DNA of 64,000 bases from Phoronis australis (GCA_002633005.1 NMRA01000205.1:215498-279497); one strand, 5' to 3'. Shown: positions 34,091 to 47,114, numbered from the stretch's first letter. Numbers and translations are program-made. Notes: generated from the sequence alone by a model not told the origin.

Positions 34091-34520
34091 TAGGAGAGCA
34101 TCTACGTGACCTATAGTTAGCGTATGCACGGTTAGCAGAAAGTTCTCCATGACAACAAGTAGCAGCATATGTTAACAAAAACAACGGACTTAAACCGGCT
34201 TGACATGTTTCGGTGTCGTTTATTGAAACACCATCACCAGAAGAAAAAAAAAACACAGTGGCCACCTTGCTAGGCCCAACAAGAAGTAATGAAACACAGA
34301 CACATTGTTGGTCTAGCTTGTTGTTGCTCCCTGTGGCTGACTGTGTCTGTGTTTCCTTACTTCTTGTTGGGCCTAGCAAGGTGGCCACTGTGTTTTTTTT
34401 TCTTCTGGTGATGGTGTTTCAATAAACGACACCGAAACACGTCAAGCCGGCTTAAATCCGTTGTTGTTTTTACTAACAATAGCAGAAAGTCCTCGGTTCG
34501 ATCCTCAGTAGGACAGAGAA
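34091..34520 (+). repeat. tRNA-derived SINE split by an insertion
   Basis: The left piece carries an A-box-like TATAGTTAGCG (34112-34122) and the right piece a good B box GGTTCGATCC (34495-34504). Removing the insertion and one copy of TAGCAGAAAGTyCTC brings the boxes to normal tRNA spacing. The 3' body is not defined. Confidence 0.6.
34148..34479. mobile_element. Palindromic Penelope-like tail insertion with 15-bp target duplication
   Basis: Two ~130-bp arms (34175-34304 and 34342-34471) are inverted copies of the same Penelope tail seen at 10145-10290. They are separated by a 37-bp spacer that includes the last codons and stop region of the parent ORF. The insertion is bounded by TAGCAGAAAGTTCTC (34133-34147) and TAGCAGAAAGTCCTC (34480-34494), a 15-bp duplication with one mismatch. 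No reverse transcriptase is included. Confidence 0.75.
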
Positions 34521-35890
34521 CTTTACAGGCTTAACTATGGTCACGTGATGTGGCCACCTTATGGAGTGTAAAAAGATTCATAACTCTTACTTGTAACACA
34601 TGGGAGGCATTATGCAGCGACTAAAATCTTGCATGACAGACTTGTACAGGTTAAATGAAGCACATTAGCTAATCAGCCTTCATTGCGAACTAAACGTGAC
34701 CTAATGGCGTTGAAATGTGTTTTGACTGAATGCAAGACGCACTGGCAACATACATGTAGAAAGAACAGGCTGCACGTAAGTTTTTTTTTCATGAAAGTGT
34801 TTACTGGAACATCATCGATTTTATGGTGAAAACACGCAAATCGGGGATTAATTTTGGACGGGGTGAACTTTTTGAAGTTATAAGTTTTAATGACGTTGTC
34901 TGCCAGACATTCTCTGAAATCAAAGCAGACCGTCACACGAGTAATATAGCTCCGCCACCAAGTTGTTTGACTGCGACTACGAAGCTTCCTGGTTCGAATC
35001 CGCACGAGCGCTCACAGATACTACCACTTTCAGCTGATTCGTGACGAATAAATACTCCAGTTTATTGTAGTCATAACAAGGTGTTCTAAATATAGAGACA
35101 AATTGGGGTAATAACTCAGTTTCTTGTTGCATTTGCATTTTCCAAGCTGACTTCGTACATCAGAGTCAATGACTTACGTTGACCTTTAACATCAAGGCGA
35201 CATATCTTTCGAAGATTACTCGAACATTGCGGTTTGCTGCGTTTGACTGCCTAGAAAATTAGACAAGAAACATGTGACTATAGATTTCAATATCCCAAAA
35301 TCTCCGCAGATGCTATTTTCTAACGCCGGGAAGATGCAAGATGTCTAGAGACTAATTTGGCCGACCCGCATTTCATTTGTCGTGGAAATGAGAATACTGA
35401 TATCCGACACCGTCAAAGAAAAAAAAAAAATTGAAACAGAAATGCATTTGCTATCATACATATACGTCCACACTTGAAATTCCCCGTCACACACGTTGTA
35501 CGATGCTAGCAAAGCACCGGCGGTTATACGTTGTCCATGTACATTCGTAGAGGTCGTTTGCATCTTTGCAATCATCGGTGTTGCACGACCATCGTGCGAC
35601 ATTAGATCAAGATTTCGGCAGCCAAATCACGATTTTTCCGAAAATCGCAGTTTCGCCACGCCTACCATTGACTCGGTTGCGAAGTCCCACTAGTGCAACA
35701 CAAATATACCAGTAGATTAATAAATTCTCAGGTCTTATATCAAATAAAGGAAAGGCAGCTTGTGTGAAGATTGGAGAAAATACATTCAACAATTCTGATC
35801 TTTGCTCAAGTGTTAACGATTCTTGTATAAAGACACACTATGCCTGTTTGTAAATTAACTCAGGCGTTGATCTGTCCGCAATTGTCGAAC
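34521..35890. other. No gene recognised
   Basis: A B-box-like GGTTCGAATCC near 34990 hints at another tRNA-derived fragment, but I find no matching A box. ORFs on either strand have no domain. Confidence 0.4.
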
Positions 35891-35894
35891 TTAA

Positions 35895-37334
35895 CGGAGA
35901 AGGCAACATTTTCATGTCATTTTTAGCCGCGAAAAAATACGGTTCGTTGATTATCCCAGACATTTGTTTCGGTTAATAACGGCTTTCCGTAATTTTGTTA
36001 AATAGTCGTGCCTTACTCCGGAAGTGGGTTAAGAATTTCCGGCCATTTCGTTTTCATACACTGCAGTCTGACTGTGTGACATGTCGAGTAAGTCATTGTT
36101 TTACCTCGGTTGTGATAAGTTCGATTGTCGTTTGCGTTTGTTTACGAGTCAGTCAACATGCCACACGGTTGCTGCGTACCGGAGTGTACTCATTATCGTC
36201 TCGCGAACTTTGGGTCTGCTTTTATACCGCCCGCTTTCCGTAAGATGACAGGGTCCGCCGTACTTGGCCCGTTAGTGTGAAGTCCGCAGCGTTACCGTCC
36301 ACGCAACGTACAAAGCAGTGGAGAATTACCGAGAGTGTGGCAAGCATTTTCTGCCGTTGGATTACGAAAGAGACATGTACGCGGAATTGACGAAAGTTCC
36401 TGCAAAACAACGCCTGAAGAAGGGTGTCATGCTGTCGCTTGATTCCCGCTAGTGCCCCGTCGCCATTTTTGAAGCGAGTAGCCTCGCGAGCTGTGGCCTC
36501 TACAGTGACTGGAGGCGCTTCATTTCCTCTCACCCCTGCCTCCGAACCTACCTTAGAGCGTGCAATTCCGGGAACTAGCAGTGAACTGCCCCGTGCATGT
36601 GTTGTCTCCAGCCCAGAGCCTGTGAGCAGCCCTGCACCGATGGTGAGTAGTGGGTGTCAGTACAGGCCAAGTTCGACACCCAGTGGGGAGGACAGTCCGT
36701 CGTCCAGTGGTCAGGCCGGTGAGCCAAACTTTGATAAGTTTATTGTGGACTTGACTAACGTATTGGAGCTATTTAGAAGTTGCCAAGTGTGTGACGAGGG
36801 AGTCACGCGGCTGGATGTAAGCGGTTTGAGTGATGAGGTCACCATCAAGTGGGAACCGTAGCATAGGCATTCCACTGAGGTCGGCATAACAGCTGCACAC
36901 CTTGCATCTGCACCAAGACGTCCCACGCCTGTCCTCAGTCGCTACCTCGTCGATCCTCTCCGGCAATAGCTGTCTGTATTCTGTCTCAATAGGAATACTC
37001 GGGCTCATGCCATATCCACCCACTGCTACTACAAGCTAAAAAATTGCTAAACCTAACGTAATTGAGTTATCGAACAACCTAGCTAGGTTGTAGAATATTC
37101 GTCGATGGGAAGTGGTGCCGACAATTTTAGGAGACCAGCATAAAAACAACAGTAGAACAGATCCTCACAGTAGCTGGAACGCACTAGAAACGTAATGGAG
37201 GAAAATTCTTAACCTCCTGAACGTCACTTCCGGAGTAGCGCACGACTAATTAATAAACTTACCAAGAGCCGTAATTAACTGAAGCATATGTCTTGGATAA
37301 TCAATGAACCGTATTTTTATTATAAAACACCCCT
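35895..37334. mobile_element. THAP-encoding TTAA element, copy 2 (Kolobok-like)
   Basis: The same terminal inverted repeats as copy 1: left cggagaaggcaac..., tacggttcgttgattatccc; right inverted gataatcaatgaaccgta. TTAA flanks it on both sides (35891-35894 and 37335-37338). The outermost ~20 bp of the right repeat is missing or replaced. Length 1440 bp, nearly equal to copy 1 (1435 bp), so both derive from one non-autonomous form. Confidence 0.75.
36158..37040 (+). pseudogene. THAP-domain transposase relic, copy 2
   Basis: It starts MPHGCCVPECTHYRLANFGS, preserving both N-terminal THAP cysteine positions (C and C with VPE between), and then breaks. The downstream frame around 36424-36861 includes SGQAGEPNFDKFIVDL, a CQVCDEG cysteine pair and DEVTIKWEP. 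These match a zinc-binding segment seen in copy 1 in degraded form. Not functional. Confidence 0.65.
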
Positions 37335-37338
37335 TTAA

Positions 37339-39881
37339 AGGGATATCGTCTTCGAGAAAAGTGATTTTCTGAGATCAAGCCTCAGTGCAGAATAAAATCT
37401 GGAACCCCCGCGGTCGCTGTCCCACTTCGTAAACTGTAGAATACTTAACTGGCAAAATAACGGGTCTTTACTTCAGCGAATGTCTGACAGACAACGGCTA
37501 GAATTGTTGGTTTTCATAAAATAACAGAGACACAGCCTATATTGTTTTTAGATGTTTACTCAAAACCAAGAAGTCTGTACCGTTCAACAATAATCACATA
37601 AATGTGAATTACATTTGCAGTAAAACTGATGATGTTCCTTAAGCGATTAGTAATGAAATTGAAATATTGACCTGCTCCAGAAGGTAGTAAACTCCCCTTG
37701 GAGGAATTACTGTAGTTTTAGATTTAAAAGTATCTCTTTCCACCGAAGCTGATTCGTTTGTTTCTTACTTTTCCATCAGCACCCAGGCAATGGATTAAAC
37801 GCCTTGAACAAAGTTTTTTCGGGTTTGCTTTTGCCTGGCAAAATCATAGAATATCGAGAATCGAACTATAACCTTTCACTAGAAGGTTGTAAAACGACTC
37901 CCTTTGAATTCTTAAATGCCAAGTCCCTTAAGCTGTGCTGCTTCCAAAGGCTTGTATCAACCAGATATGTCTTTGGAAAGAATATTGCTGTTACAGCGCT
38001 ACTCATTGTGTGGACACAACTTTTTACATTTCGGCGATTGTGTTTAAGCAAAATTGCAAATGCATTTTCGTTTGAAGTGTTTGGTTACTTCGCGCAAGTT
38101 TGGGGTATTGAGTAGAAATGAAAATTTTCAATGCCATCCAATCTGGCATAACAGCCATATAACTGTAGACGGTGGTATAAAAAGATACTTCTTACACTCA
38201 TGACGCTTGACAAAGACAGACATTTTAGCCCTTACGAAACATTTTGAAACAAGTTTGGTTTCTCTCCAGCCGTAACTATTTTATACGCAAGTTTTCATTT
38301 TAAAAAAGATTCCTGAAATCGGAGATTTTCTGTGAGCCTTTCAAACTTCCCAACGTGACCCCTCCCTTCCTCCTTAATTTAATACATTTACAAAATAACT
38401 GACCAGTTGAAGTGGAAATTACAAAATAGCGATGTTGATTCATCCAAATGCCGGAGGGACCTGCATGCTTGCATTCTTATTGTTAATGATGGAAGTCGGG
38501 ATCATTTTGCGGGCAATTGCACGGAAATAAATAATGGAAACCACGCCTAGCTTAAAGCGAAGTTTTTTATATATTAGTGTAGAGATACCCATCAATCATC
38601 CGCCAGGGGACGCAGAAAGATAACAATTAACCTTGACAGGATTTTATTTCCGTTGAACGTCGAAACCGTGGGCGACTCAAGAAAACATTTCAACCCTAAA
38701 TTTGCAAAAATCGCATGTGCCTGTATGCATCGCCTGTGAGTTAATGACTAATGCGGCAATATTTCGAGTTGAGAGAAGCTTAGTATTTATTTCCTCCCTA
38801 AAGTGCTCCAGTTTAACTCGTTGACATGATAACCAGCCAACTAATTCTCGAGTCCAAAACGGCGCATCCAATTTTCAATCGCTTCTCACGTAGTGATGGT
38901 CGTAGCTTTGATTCCATTAGGCTGAGGGAGGCAGGGTGTAATTGCCCCTCATAAATTCGGGCAAAATAACCGGGCAGTGGCCGAGCTTTCAATGGAAATG
39001 GCGGGGAAAACTGAGAAGGGGAATGAAATGGGTGGTGACATTATCTGGTTATGTCTACCACGGGTAAAAATCATATCCTTCCCTCCTGTCCAATGTCTTA
39101 AAGTCAAGCCAGTACTTTAGAGAACTGTCAGACCAACTTACTACATGCAAAAATAGGGATTTCACGTCTCATTTTTATGCTTAGTTAATCTAAAATTACG
39201 CCCCAAATTTATACCGAAATGGTGAAAAAGCGTCCCAAAGCTATTCTAAAAAATGAAAAATGGCACGCATCTCGACGCCATTTACCCACTGTCCGCATTA
39301 TATTGACTGCACCCCGAGCCATCAAGGGTGGGTTTCCAGTAAGCACGTGTGGGATTCCTCATGCTCAAGAGAAAGACACCTTCACCAATCTTTGCCCCGC
39401 CCCCCCCCCTCTCTCTCTCTTTCGTCACAAGAATTCAATCAAATTTTCTGTCACCAAATTAACCCGCGCTTACCCATTCGCCACAAGTTTTGTTCGATCG
39501 ACTTCGATCATAGACCACATGCGTAAACTGAAATAGGACACCGATACTTTCACGGCCCTGAAGCAGGCAACAGCCACCACGTCAGTTTATAAGCGTATAG
39601 CAGGCCGACCATTTTGTTGTGTGGAACTCAGTGATAGGGATCAGCAAGTCTGGTCATTTTACTTTCACTTCTGCCCATTAAAGGTAAAACACGACAAACG
39701 TAAAGCAACAGCCCTTAGCCGAGGTCACATAAACCTGTCCTTTGACACTAGATATTTCATCCAAGTTGCTGTCCAAGGATAGCGTCCACAGCTACCACTG
39801 CTAATTCCGCTTGTCTCATAATCTCACTAAACATTTCATCCAGAAAGAAGTCTACTCCACAGTTTTTTCATCGACGGATAC
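37339..39881. other. No gene recognised; short C/CT tract
   Basis: Only a C-run followed by (CT)n at about 39400-39422 stands out. The frame at 37804-38115 has no ATG at its start and no domain. Confidence 0.45.
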
Positions 39882-42059
39882 TGATACGCCATAAAATGTA
39901 ACAATTTTGTAAAATGTAAAGCTGTTACATTTTACATCATTATTACATTTTACGTTGCTAAGCCTCTCCTAAAAGGTAACAAGTTGTTACGTTTTACGTA
40001 GTTGTTACATTTCACGTCGAATGCACATGCGAGAAATGTACCATTTTTACATTTTACGAAACCAACGTCAATTTGGAGGGGTTCCTACATGTTCAACCTT
40101 AACGATATTGTGAAGAAAGTCGTGACACCTGTGGATGCAAATTAGGCCTACTTTTTGGAAACGAGGAGGTTGAGATTTAAAATCTTGTTTAGACGTGCAC
40201 CAACTTCAAAAATTGATTATTTCTGAACTATCGGAAGGCACTATATTGTTTGTAAATATAATTATATCCATCTGTAGTTTGCCTCGAACAACTGAATTCA
40301 GACCGCAATATTTTACTCTCGATTTACCTTTAAACGTGAGGATACCCACCGTGTAACCATTTTGTATCTTGTTGAAAACATTCCTTTTCAAAGAACTGGG
40401 GATCGTTCCACGATGATGTGACTGTAAGTTCAAAAATTGCGTTAAGTTGAACTCTGGAGGCAGACATTTTGCGAGAACTAACGACTAGTTAGCTGCGGTC
40501 ACCGGGTCATTAGAATAGCTGGTAACGGACATACAAAACACGCAACGATTTTATGTAGAACGGACCCCAATGGCTTAGAAAGCACAGTGATTTAACAGAG
40601 TGATTTGAACTAGATTTCATTGAAAGTGGATTGCACTGGAACAAAAACGGCCAACGTCGAAGTCAGCGATGTTTAACATGATCTTTTATTGCAATGTATT
40701 AAAAGCCGGGTTAATGCACCAAATTCCCTTATCTGCGAGCAAAAAAACGGCGCCTCATGAGACACGTGACTTCACGTCCATTAATAATAGAATGTCCAAT
40801 CTTTATCTTTATTTATACGTACTTCGAACTAACGACCATTGGCCAACTAGCAATTTTGATACAAATAGAAAGTGCATGCTTTTGTAGTCTGAAAGGCCAA
40901 CAGTCAGCTGTTTTTGAACTACTCTATTGCCCCTTTAAATTATCGACCTAGACCTGGTTTGAGCAAATTGATCACGTCAATTCAGAGTGCAAAATATTTT
41001 CTATTTTCCTAGCTAGGTATGCCATTTTTACTTAAACACGTCACGGTTTGATCTGTTGTTACCAACACTATTTCAGACAGGTTTGACATCATATGAACAG
41101 TGATATTTCTCAGCTTTTAAGCTGTATAAAACACGCTACTATGCTACCACTTTTTTAAACTATGGACTCGCCCTTCTCAGAGGCGATATTTTGCTGTTGA
41201 TTTGGCAAAATCTGGCAACCTTCTGGCAAATAAATGAATGCTTTTATTTCCTTGCACCACAATGTCCAAGGAATTGTCATTCGTAACTAAGGTGGTAGAC
41301 AGAACCAGTGGGCATCAGAAACTTTGGTTTAGCTCCTTTTGTGTGGAGCAGGACAATTACTGCATTAGCGATGACTCCAAGGCAATTAAACACTGGCTGA
41401 AATAAACTAAACTATCGTGGACTAAAACGGGTGTTTTTTTCCCATCAAATTGGCTTCCAAATTGAATTTTCCATGAAAAATGTTGTTATTGTCGTTTGTT
41501 CCCGAAGAAATACGATAAATATTAGCCAAATATGATGTCATTGTTGTGCTTCCCAAGGGAATTTTGTTTACTGTAATGCCGGATACACAATTGGTTTATG
41601 ACCTGTGAGCGTCAAAAAAGATTGCAAGAACGCTTTAACAATAAAAAACTTGTTACCTGATCCTGGAAACACCATTCGTGTGGAGTTGAAACTGTTCGCG
41701 TACATTTTTGACTATACCATAAAACTAGCCATGTTAAAAAATTCATGGAAAGCACACAGGGACACATCTGAAATTCGATCTGGCATGTTTGATAGAATGT
41801 CATTCACACAATCCGAGAAAGAAGGCGTTAAGTGTGTGAACGGTTTTCTTCCGTGTGACAAATGATATACAAACTCATGAAATATGACATTGCTTTCGTA
41901 AAATGCCGTGTAAAAAATGGTGCATTTCTCGCATGTGCATTCGATGTAAATTGTAACAGTCACATAAAATGTAACTTGTTTTATTTTAAGAGAAGCCTAG
42001 CAACGTAAAATGTAACAGTTGTTACATTTTACGAAATTGTTACATTTTACGGCGTATCA
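39882..42059. mobile_element. 2.2-kb element with ~200-bp TIRs rich in GTAAAATGTAACA
   Basis: The left end TGATACGCCATAAAATGTAA matches the inverted right end (TGATACGCCGTAAAATGTAA). The similarity continues inwards through ttgctaagcctctc, tcgaatgcacatgcgagaaatg and into about 200 bp. The motif GTAAAATGTAACA or its complement TGTTACATTTTAC recurs several times in each arm. The interior has no recognisable transposase. Flanks show no clear target duplication. Superfamily unknown. Confidence 0.8.
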
Positions 42060-42194
42060 AGCACCTTTTCACCATGGCTCGGCCGTCTTGCAACGCCGGG
42101 GCGTACGTCAAAGGTATGACTGCTGATTACGTGGGTGCATGTTACGAATACGCGATCTTTTCCGTAGGCGGTAACAATCAAACCAAATTAAACT

Positions 42195-42416
42195 ATGCGA
42201 TGTTGTGACAAGAAGTACGCGGACTTTTTTCCGTTACTCAGAAAATTGTGGTTGGCGGGGCCACTCTCTTACGACATCCTAGATCCGCCAGTGTCTTCAG
42301 ACGAACGTAGAGCGAGTAGAGCGAAGCCTGTCCGTCGTCTAACATTGGCATCTGGCATTTACAGACGAAAAACAAGCATGGTACGTATCTCGTGGGTGAC
42401 GGGCTTTAAACTTTAG
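42195..42416 (+). other. Possible isolated exon, unassigned
   Basis: A compact frame with non-repetitive, charged composition (KKYADFFPLLRKLWLAG...) runs up to ATG/GTACGT, a possible splice donor near 42380. No family recognised and no partner exon found, so this is only a candidate. Confidence 0.15.
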
Positions 42417-42576
42417 TTAACAGTTATCAGTTTTGTTGAGCAAAGATACGAATCAGTTTCAAGTGACTTACCGAAATCAAACAAGGAATAAAAAGCTGTG
42501 ATGCCAGAGAAAGGTGAAAATTTTACCTGGAAAACACTAACGTTTTTCGCCTGATTACAGCCTAAAAGTAGCCTAC

Positions 42577-42656
42577 TCCGATTTAACAATCGAACCCAAG
42601 ATTTCTCCAACACAAGTCGGACTATCTGACAGCTGAGCCTTCGAGACCACGTCAGT
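42577..42656 (-). repeat. tRNA-derived sequence, minus strand
   Basis: On the minus strand, GGCTCAGCTG (A-box-like) is followed by GTCCGACTTGTGTTGGAGAAA and then GGGTTCGATTG (B-box-like) at tRNA spacing. The acceptor stem does not pair well and the end differs from a mature tRNA. A SINE head or tRNA pseudogene is likelier than a working tRNA. Confidence 0.45.
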
Positions 42657-43411
42657 ATCTAAAAAGCGCTACATTTCACTCAAAGCCAGCATTGTCGCGA
42701 AGTCCAATCAATCAGGAATGGTAGTACACTTCGGTTCCTCGGTCGGAACAGGCCCTTGCTTCTTAAAATGCTAACAACAGTGAAAACAGGTTTTGATCAA
42801 AGGCAAATGACTGCCAATTACAGAATGTTTCTTAATTTTAGTCTTATTTCGCTAGGCTTGTCACGAAACAGCATTCCGGCACACTTTGAAAATAACTTAA
42901 CTTGTTCGACCGAATCGAGGGTGACGCATACACACGAACATGCACACGATTACCACGTAAAGGAAATTTATTTTATGATATATGGCATTCAAAATTATTC
43001 ATGCGGGTTAACAAATTTCAGAGATGAATTACCCCGACACCATTCGTCTCACACCTGTGACGTCTGTTGTAGACTTTTATTTTTTTCCATTGACCTAAAT
43101 GACACAGTTGAATCATTTACTTCACACCCTATCAGCAAAAGCAGACGACATTGATGTAAAAGCAATCAAGTTTTGAATCGCTTAGGAAATTACTCAAGTC
43201 AGGAAAAACTGATGATTGGCACAATACCTGTTGAAAGGAAACAAAGTCATCGCTGGGTGGGTACACCTTGTAAGTTACTGTGATCCTTCTATAATTTCAC
43301 ACGAATGCATTTTAAAAAATGGAGCTATGCCAGGTAAACAAAACAGTCGTATTAAAAATGGTTGATTGTGTTAAACGACTGGACTAAGAACGCGACATAA
43401 TAAATGAGATA

Positions 43412-43628
43412 CAGTGGCAGATCTACTTTTTCAGTAAGCGGGGGTTCAGGATTCGCGCGTATCCGAGGCGCATAGCGCCGAGCGGGGGGAGGTTACCCTC
43501 CCGTATAAGTTTTTTTTTTGGTTTTGTAGCTGATTTTGTTTTCCTGGCGACGTTTTTTAGTTTTTTTATTTTTGATCCTGTCTTGGAGGGGGTGAAACCT
43601 CCTGAACTCACCCGTAGATCCGCCTCTG
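43412..43628. mobile_element. 217-bp CAGTGGCGGATC-type MITE
   Basis: Left end CAGTGGCAGATCTAC, inverted right end CAGAGGCGGATCTAC. AGATA flanks both ends (43407-43411 and 43629-43633). An overlapping 8-bp reading TGAGATAC at 43405-43412 and 43627-43634 would suit hAT. Interior similarity (gggggttcaggattcgcg, ggcgcatagcgccgag) is shared with 63062-63140. Confidence 0.75.
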
Positions 43629-44330
43629 AGATACCAACGTCAATCATAAAATGAATTTCTCCGGTTTCCATTTAAAAACAAAATTTGTGATAAGCCTCTT
43701 ACCAACAATGTCGTTTTCAATAAATTACTTGGGATGATAACATTTTATTTTGTTTTCCATTAAGAATATCCATTGCATTTAATAGTCCAAAAGAAACACT
43801 TCTGTGCCCGGTTGTATGAAACAATTGAGTTGCCTAAATTTTTTGCGTATTTGTGTCGTTCTTTACTCACCGTTGTTATATTTTCTCTACCATTTTATCT
43901 TTATTCATGGGCGAAGCAGCACTAAAAACGTTTTAACTCCCCCCCCCAGGCCCCCTGTGGTGCACCGCCCATAGACCATGGGCGGCTCAGCACGGAAAAA
44001 GTGGGGGGTGCTGTAACTCCTGGCCCCCTATGGAGCTCTTTACATATTATTATGACCTCTTCCTGAGCTTGACTAATGATATTTTTCTAATAACATAACT
44101 ATAAACTGAGCCTTTAATTGAGTCATAATTAGGTACTTAGTCACAAGGGGACTCAAGGACTATGTCCGAAGGACAAGTGTTTGCGAGATCCCTACAAACG
44201 CCTTGCACGCCGTCTTTATTGGTCGTGTCCGGAGGAGAGGGTGGTAAAACTCTCGCTCTGTATCAATCCATGCTTTATCTTATTAATAAGTTGTGGGTTG
44301 GGGTAAAACGTGATTAGCAGTTGATGATGC

Positions 44331-44352
44331 TGACGACGACGACGACGACGAC

Positions 44353-44387
<35 letters not shown>

Positions 44388-44388
44388 C
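44331..44388. repeat. (GAC)n(GAT)n microsatellite
   Basis: A compound trinucleotide run. It opens a poly-serine minus-strand frame that I treat as an artefact. Confidence 0.9.
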
Positions 44389-45125
44389 CCATTTACCATG
44401 AACTGGTGTACGTGATGAAATCTATAACGTGAAACCACTACGGTTAAACAAAAGTTTCCGTAATATTTGCGAGCAATGGCCTGAAACGGACAACATCGTA
44501 AAGTACGGTGAACTAGAGTCAATGATCCGTGATTAAATAGCTCACGGCTCTAAACAATTCAAGGTGACGCGGCGAAGGCGGGGAATTTATCCAAGTCAAT
44601 AGAGAAGGCTTAGTGATGACCGGTGACAATAATGTCAGGCGTGTTTATTCTCAAGTGTGAATTAAATACTGAGAAAAACGATACAATAAAGCTTGGCAAT
44701 TTTCTAGTCTCAGGAAGCTAGTCTCATAAAAACACTGTTTTAATAATATTTCTAAAACCAACGGAACGTTTCTCGTAACATTTTGTAAACATTCCAAATA
44801 TTGGAGCGGATATCAATTAGCTTTCCGTCCAGGAAGGAAACTTTTGATTTAGAACGCTTAAAGTGGTCTCAACTTGTTCCTTGCTCTGATGAGATCTGAT
44901 TTTCTGGTTTGTAAAGAACTGGTTGTTTTTTTTTAATTTTTTTCGAACGTATTCGATAAGCTAACTTGTTGAACTGATCCCAAGCAGTATCGTGTAGAAG
45001 GGGCATCTGCATCCACATCAGAGGGTTGCATCCAATCACTATGAATAAACTTTTTGAAAATGTGACTGAATTGTAGTTAAATTGAACTAGGTTTCTATTT
45101 TGAACAACAAACATTGTTTCCACCG

Positions 45126-45281
45126 CAGTGGTGTATTTAAGGTGGGACAAGGATGCCAAGGCCCAACTAAAATTTTCCCCGATTCTATTTGGCAGTTCGG
45201 TGGTGCGAATGTCTGATGAGCAAAATCCTAGCTAATACTCTGCCCTGGCCCCCCTAACTCAAAATCCTGGATCCGCCCCTG
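45126..45281. mobile_element. 156-bp MITE ending CAGGGGCGGATCC
   Basis: Ends CAGTGGTGTATTTAAGG on the left and, inverted, CAGGGGCGGATCCAGGATTT on the right. The right two thirds match the inserts at 8069 and 19689 in inverse orientation. The target duplication is not obvious. Confidence 0.6.
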
Positions 45282-47109
45282 CTCTGCGTCCTAAATGATT
45301 TCCGCCGAACTATTTCTGCTGCGCTGGAATAATTAGTCCTGTCGCAGGGACAAAATTACTTCCATAAGGCTCATATAGTTTTGCGCCATGTGGCGATAAT
45401 TCTATGTATTTTCACCGTGCCCAAAGTTATTTCCGATGCATAGCGATAATTATTTACGCTCTACCCGAAATCCTTTCTACCGCACCACAAGAATTAGTCC
45501 CACTGCGCGGTGATAATTATTTTTTCGAAATAATAACTAGTCTGTCGAAACCAAATAACTTGTCTGTTTGGGAGTGTTCTCTATTTTGAACCTTTTCGTT
45601 CGTTCGACTTGTACTACACACATTATTTAATCAGTTAACCTTAAGTGCAACAACTCATAATGCCACAAGTTACAAATATGCACTGCTCATCATAACGATC
45701 ATTGCACCACCATCGTACATGTATACGCTCTCACCAACCTTCTAGTTTTGTTTGCAATCCTATTGCATTTCCCATAGGGTGATGCGTCTAAACGCTATCT
45801 GTATTTTAAAATTCCTCTGGTGGAACCTCTATTTTCACAATATGCAAGATCGTTGGAAACAGGGAGGACTTGCGATCTCATTAATTTGCAGCATCATAGG
45901 CGACAAGGGTGCCATATTGACGAAAGCGATGAAGGTGCCCGAAGGTGGGGCAAAGCATGAATTCTTCCGAGCACTCACAATAGTCTTTACATTCCTAATG
46001 GTCTGATAACTTAATTAGTTCCTTGGTAACCAGTCAGACCATTGTTAAAACTTTTGGTCATGTTGCCGCTACAAATTCATGCAGCGCGGAGATAAGCCAG
46101 TTCTGTGCCCGGCGAGTGCATTAGGCCTATGCCGGTTGACGTAGATGTCTGACCCGCAGCCCTAGTTTGCACTTGATGTCCCTTGCACTATTGTTATACT
46201 GTTTTAATCTAAACTCGAAATGTCGAGTTTTTACTCGAATTTGTAGCTCGAACAGATCTAGGGGTCTTCAAGTACAAACTCTTGGAGTAGGATGCACTAG
46301 CCTCGTTGCCGTAAACCACTCGAGCACAGACGATCAGTCCTGTCTTGAGCTCAAATAAAGAAGAACAGAAAATATGAATTTTCATTTCGATTTCGAGTTC
46401 TGAGAAACACTTCACTGAGGTTCATCGCTTCATAGCCTAAAACAAGCAGACGTCGCACAGTGTATTTTGCCGAGTTAGTTGCTTTAATAAGATACCAAAA
46501 CTAACACTTCCACTTATATATATTTTTACTGTATGCGAAATTATAATTACTTCCGGTATTATCACTAAAAACTGACAAAGAGGTTTCTAATGATATGACT
46601 CTTATGCAATTCGGTTGAAAAACGGCGGAGTTGCGAAAAGTTTTAACGACAGTAGATTCCAAATACTAGGTTATACACATGGCACCGGAACAAACGACTG
46701 CAAACAACTGTCACGCATGCGTGGCGCAACCTCCGTCAGCGGCCGCCAGATCGTTGGCATTACAGGGCTAAAGATCTATAGAAAAAATACTATTAAATAA
46801 TACTGATATTAACAGTCAAAATGTTTTGTTGAAAAACCCTTACATGTAGTTTGATAGGTTGGAGATGAAACGATATCAGTGGCCAGACTATTCCCGGCAT
46901 CCAGCCAGGGACAATGGTCGGTGCGTATAAATAATTACTAATAAAATTGTCGAGTTTGTGGACTAATTTTGCCAGCCGAGGAAATCGCTGGTTATCTGGA
47001 ACCGGAGCTCAAGAGTATGAATTCTGGTGAACAAAATGACAAAATGAAAGTGAAGCAATGGAATTAGCCTGCTTTATTTGATAACTATAACTCTCGATCA
47101 AAACTCAGA
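45282..47109. other. No gene recognised
   Basis: AT-rich sequence. Around 45300-45540 a run of short phrases ending in aattat/ccgc repeats loosely. No coding frame with recognisable content. Confidence 0.45.
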
Positions 47110-47114
47110 CGAGT

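Noticed and set aside
34213-34425. ORFs across the palindrome at 34.2-34.4 kb
   Set aside because: Both strands encode the same string because of the inverted repeat; not a gene.
37804-38115. 103-codon + strand frame
   Set aside because: Non-ATG start, no domain, no splice context.
42577-42656. Functional tRNA gene
   Set aside because: A and B boxes are present but the acceptor stem does not pair; treated as a tRNA-derived repeat.
44283-44522. Poly-serine protein on the minus strand
   Set aside because: Comes from the GAC/GAT microsatellite with no other coding sign.
44869-45159. 96-codon minus-strand frame with a hydrophobic stretch
   Set aside because: Partly overlaps a MITE and I recognise no family; insufficient support for an exon.
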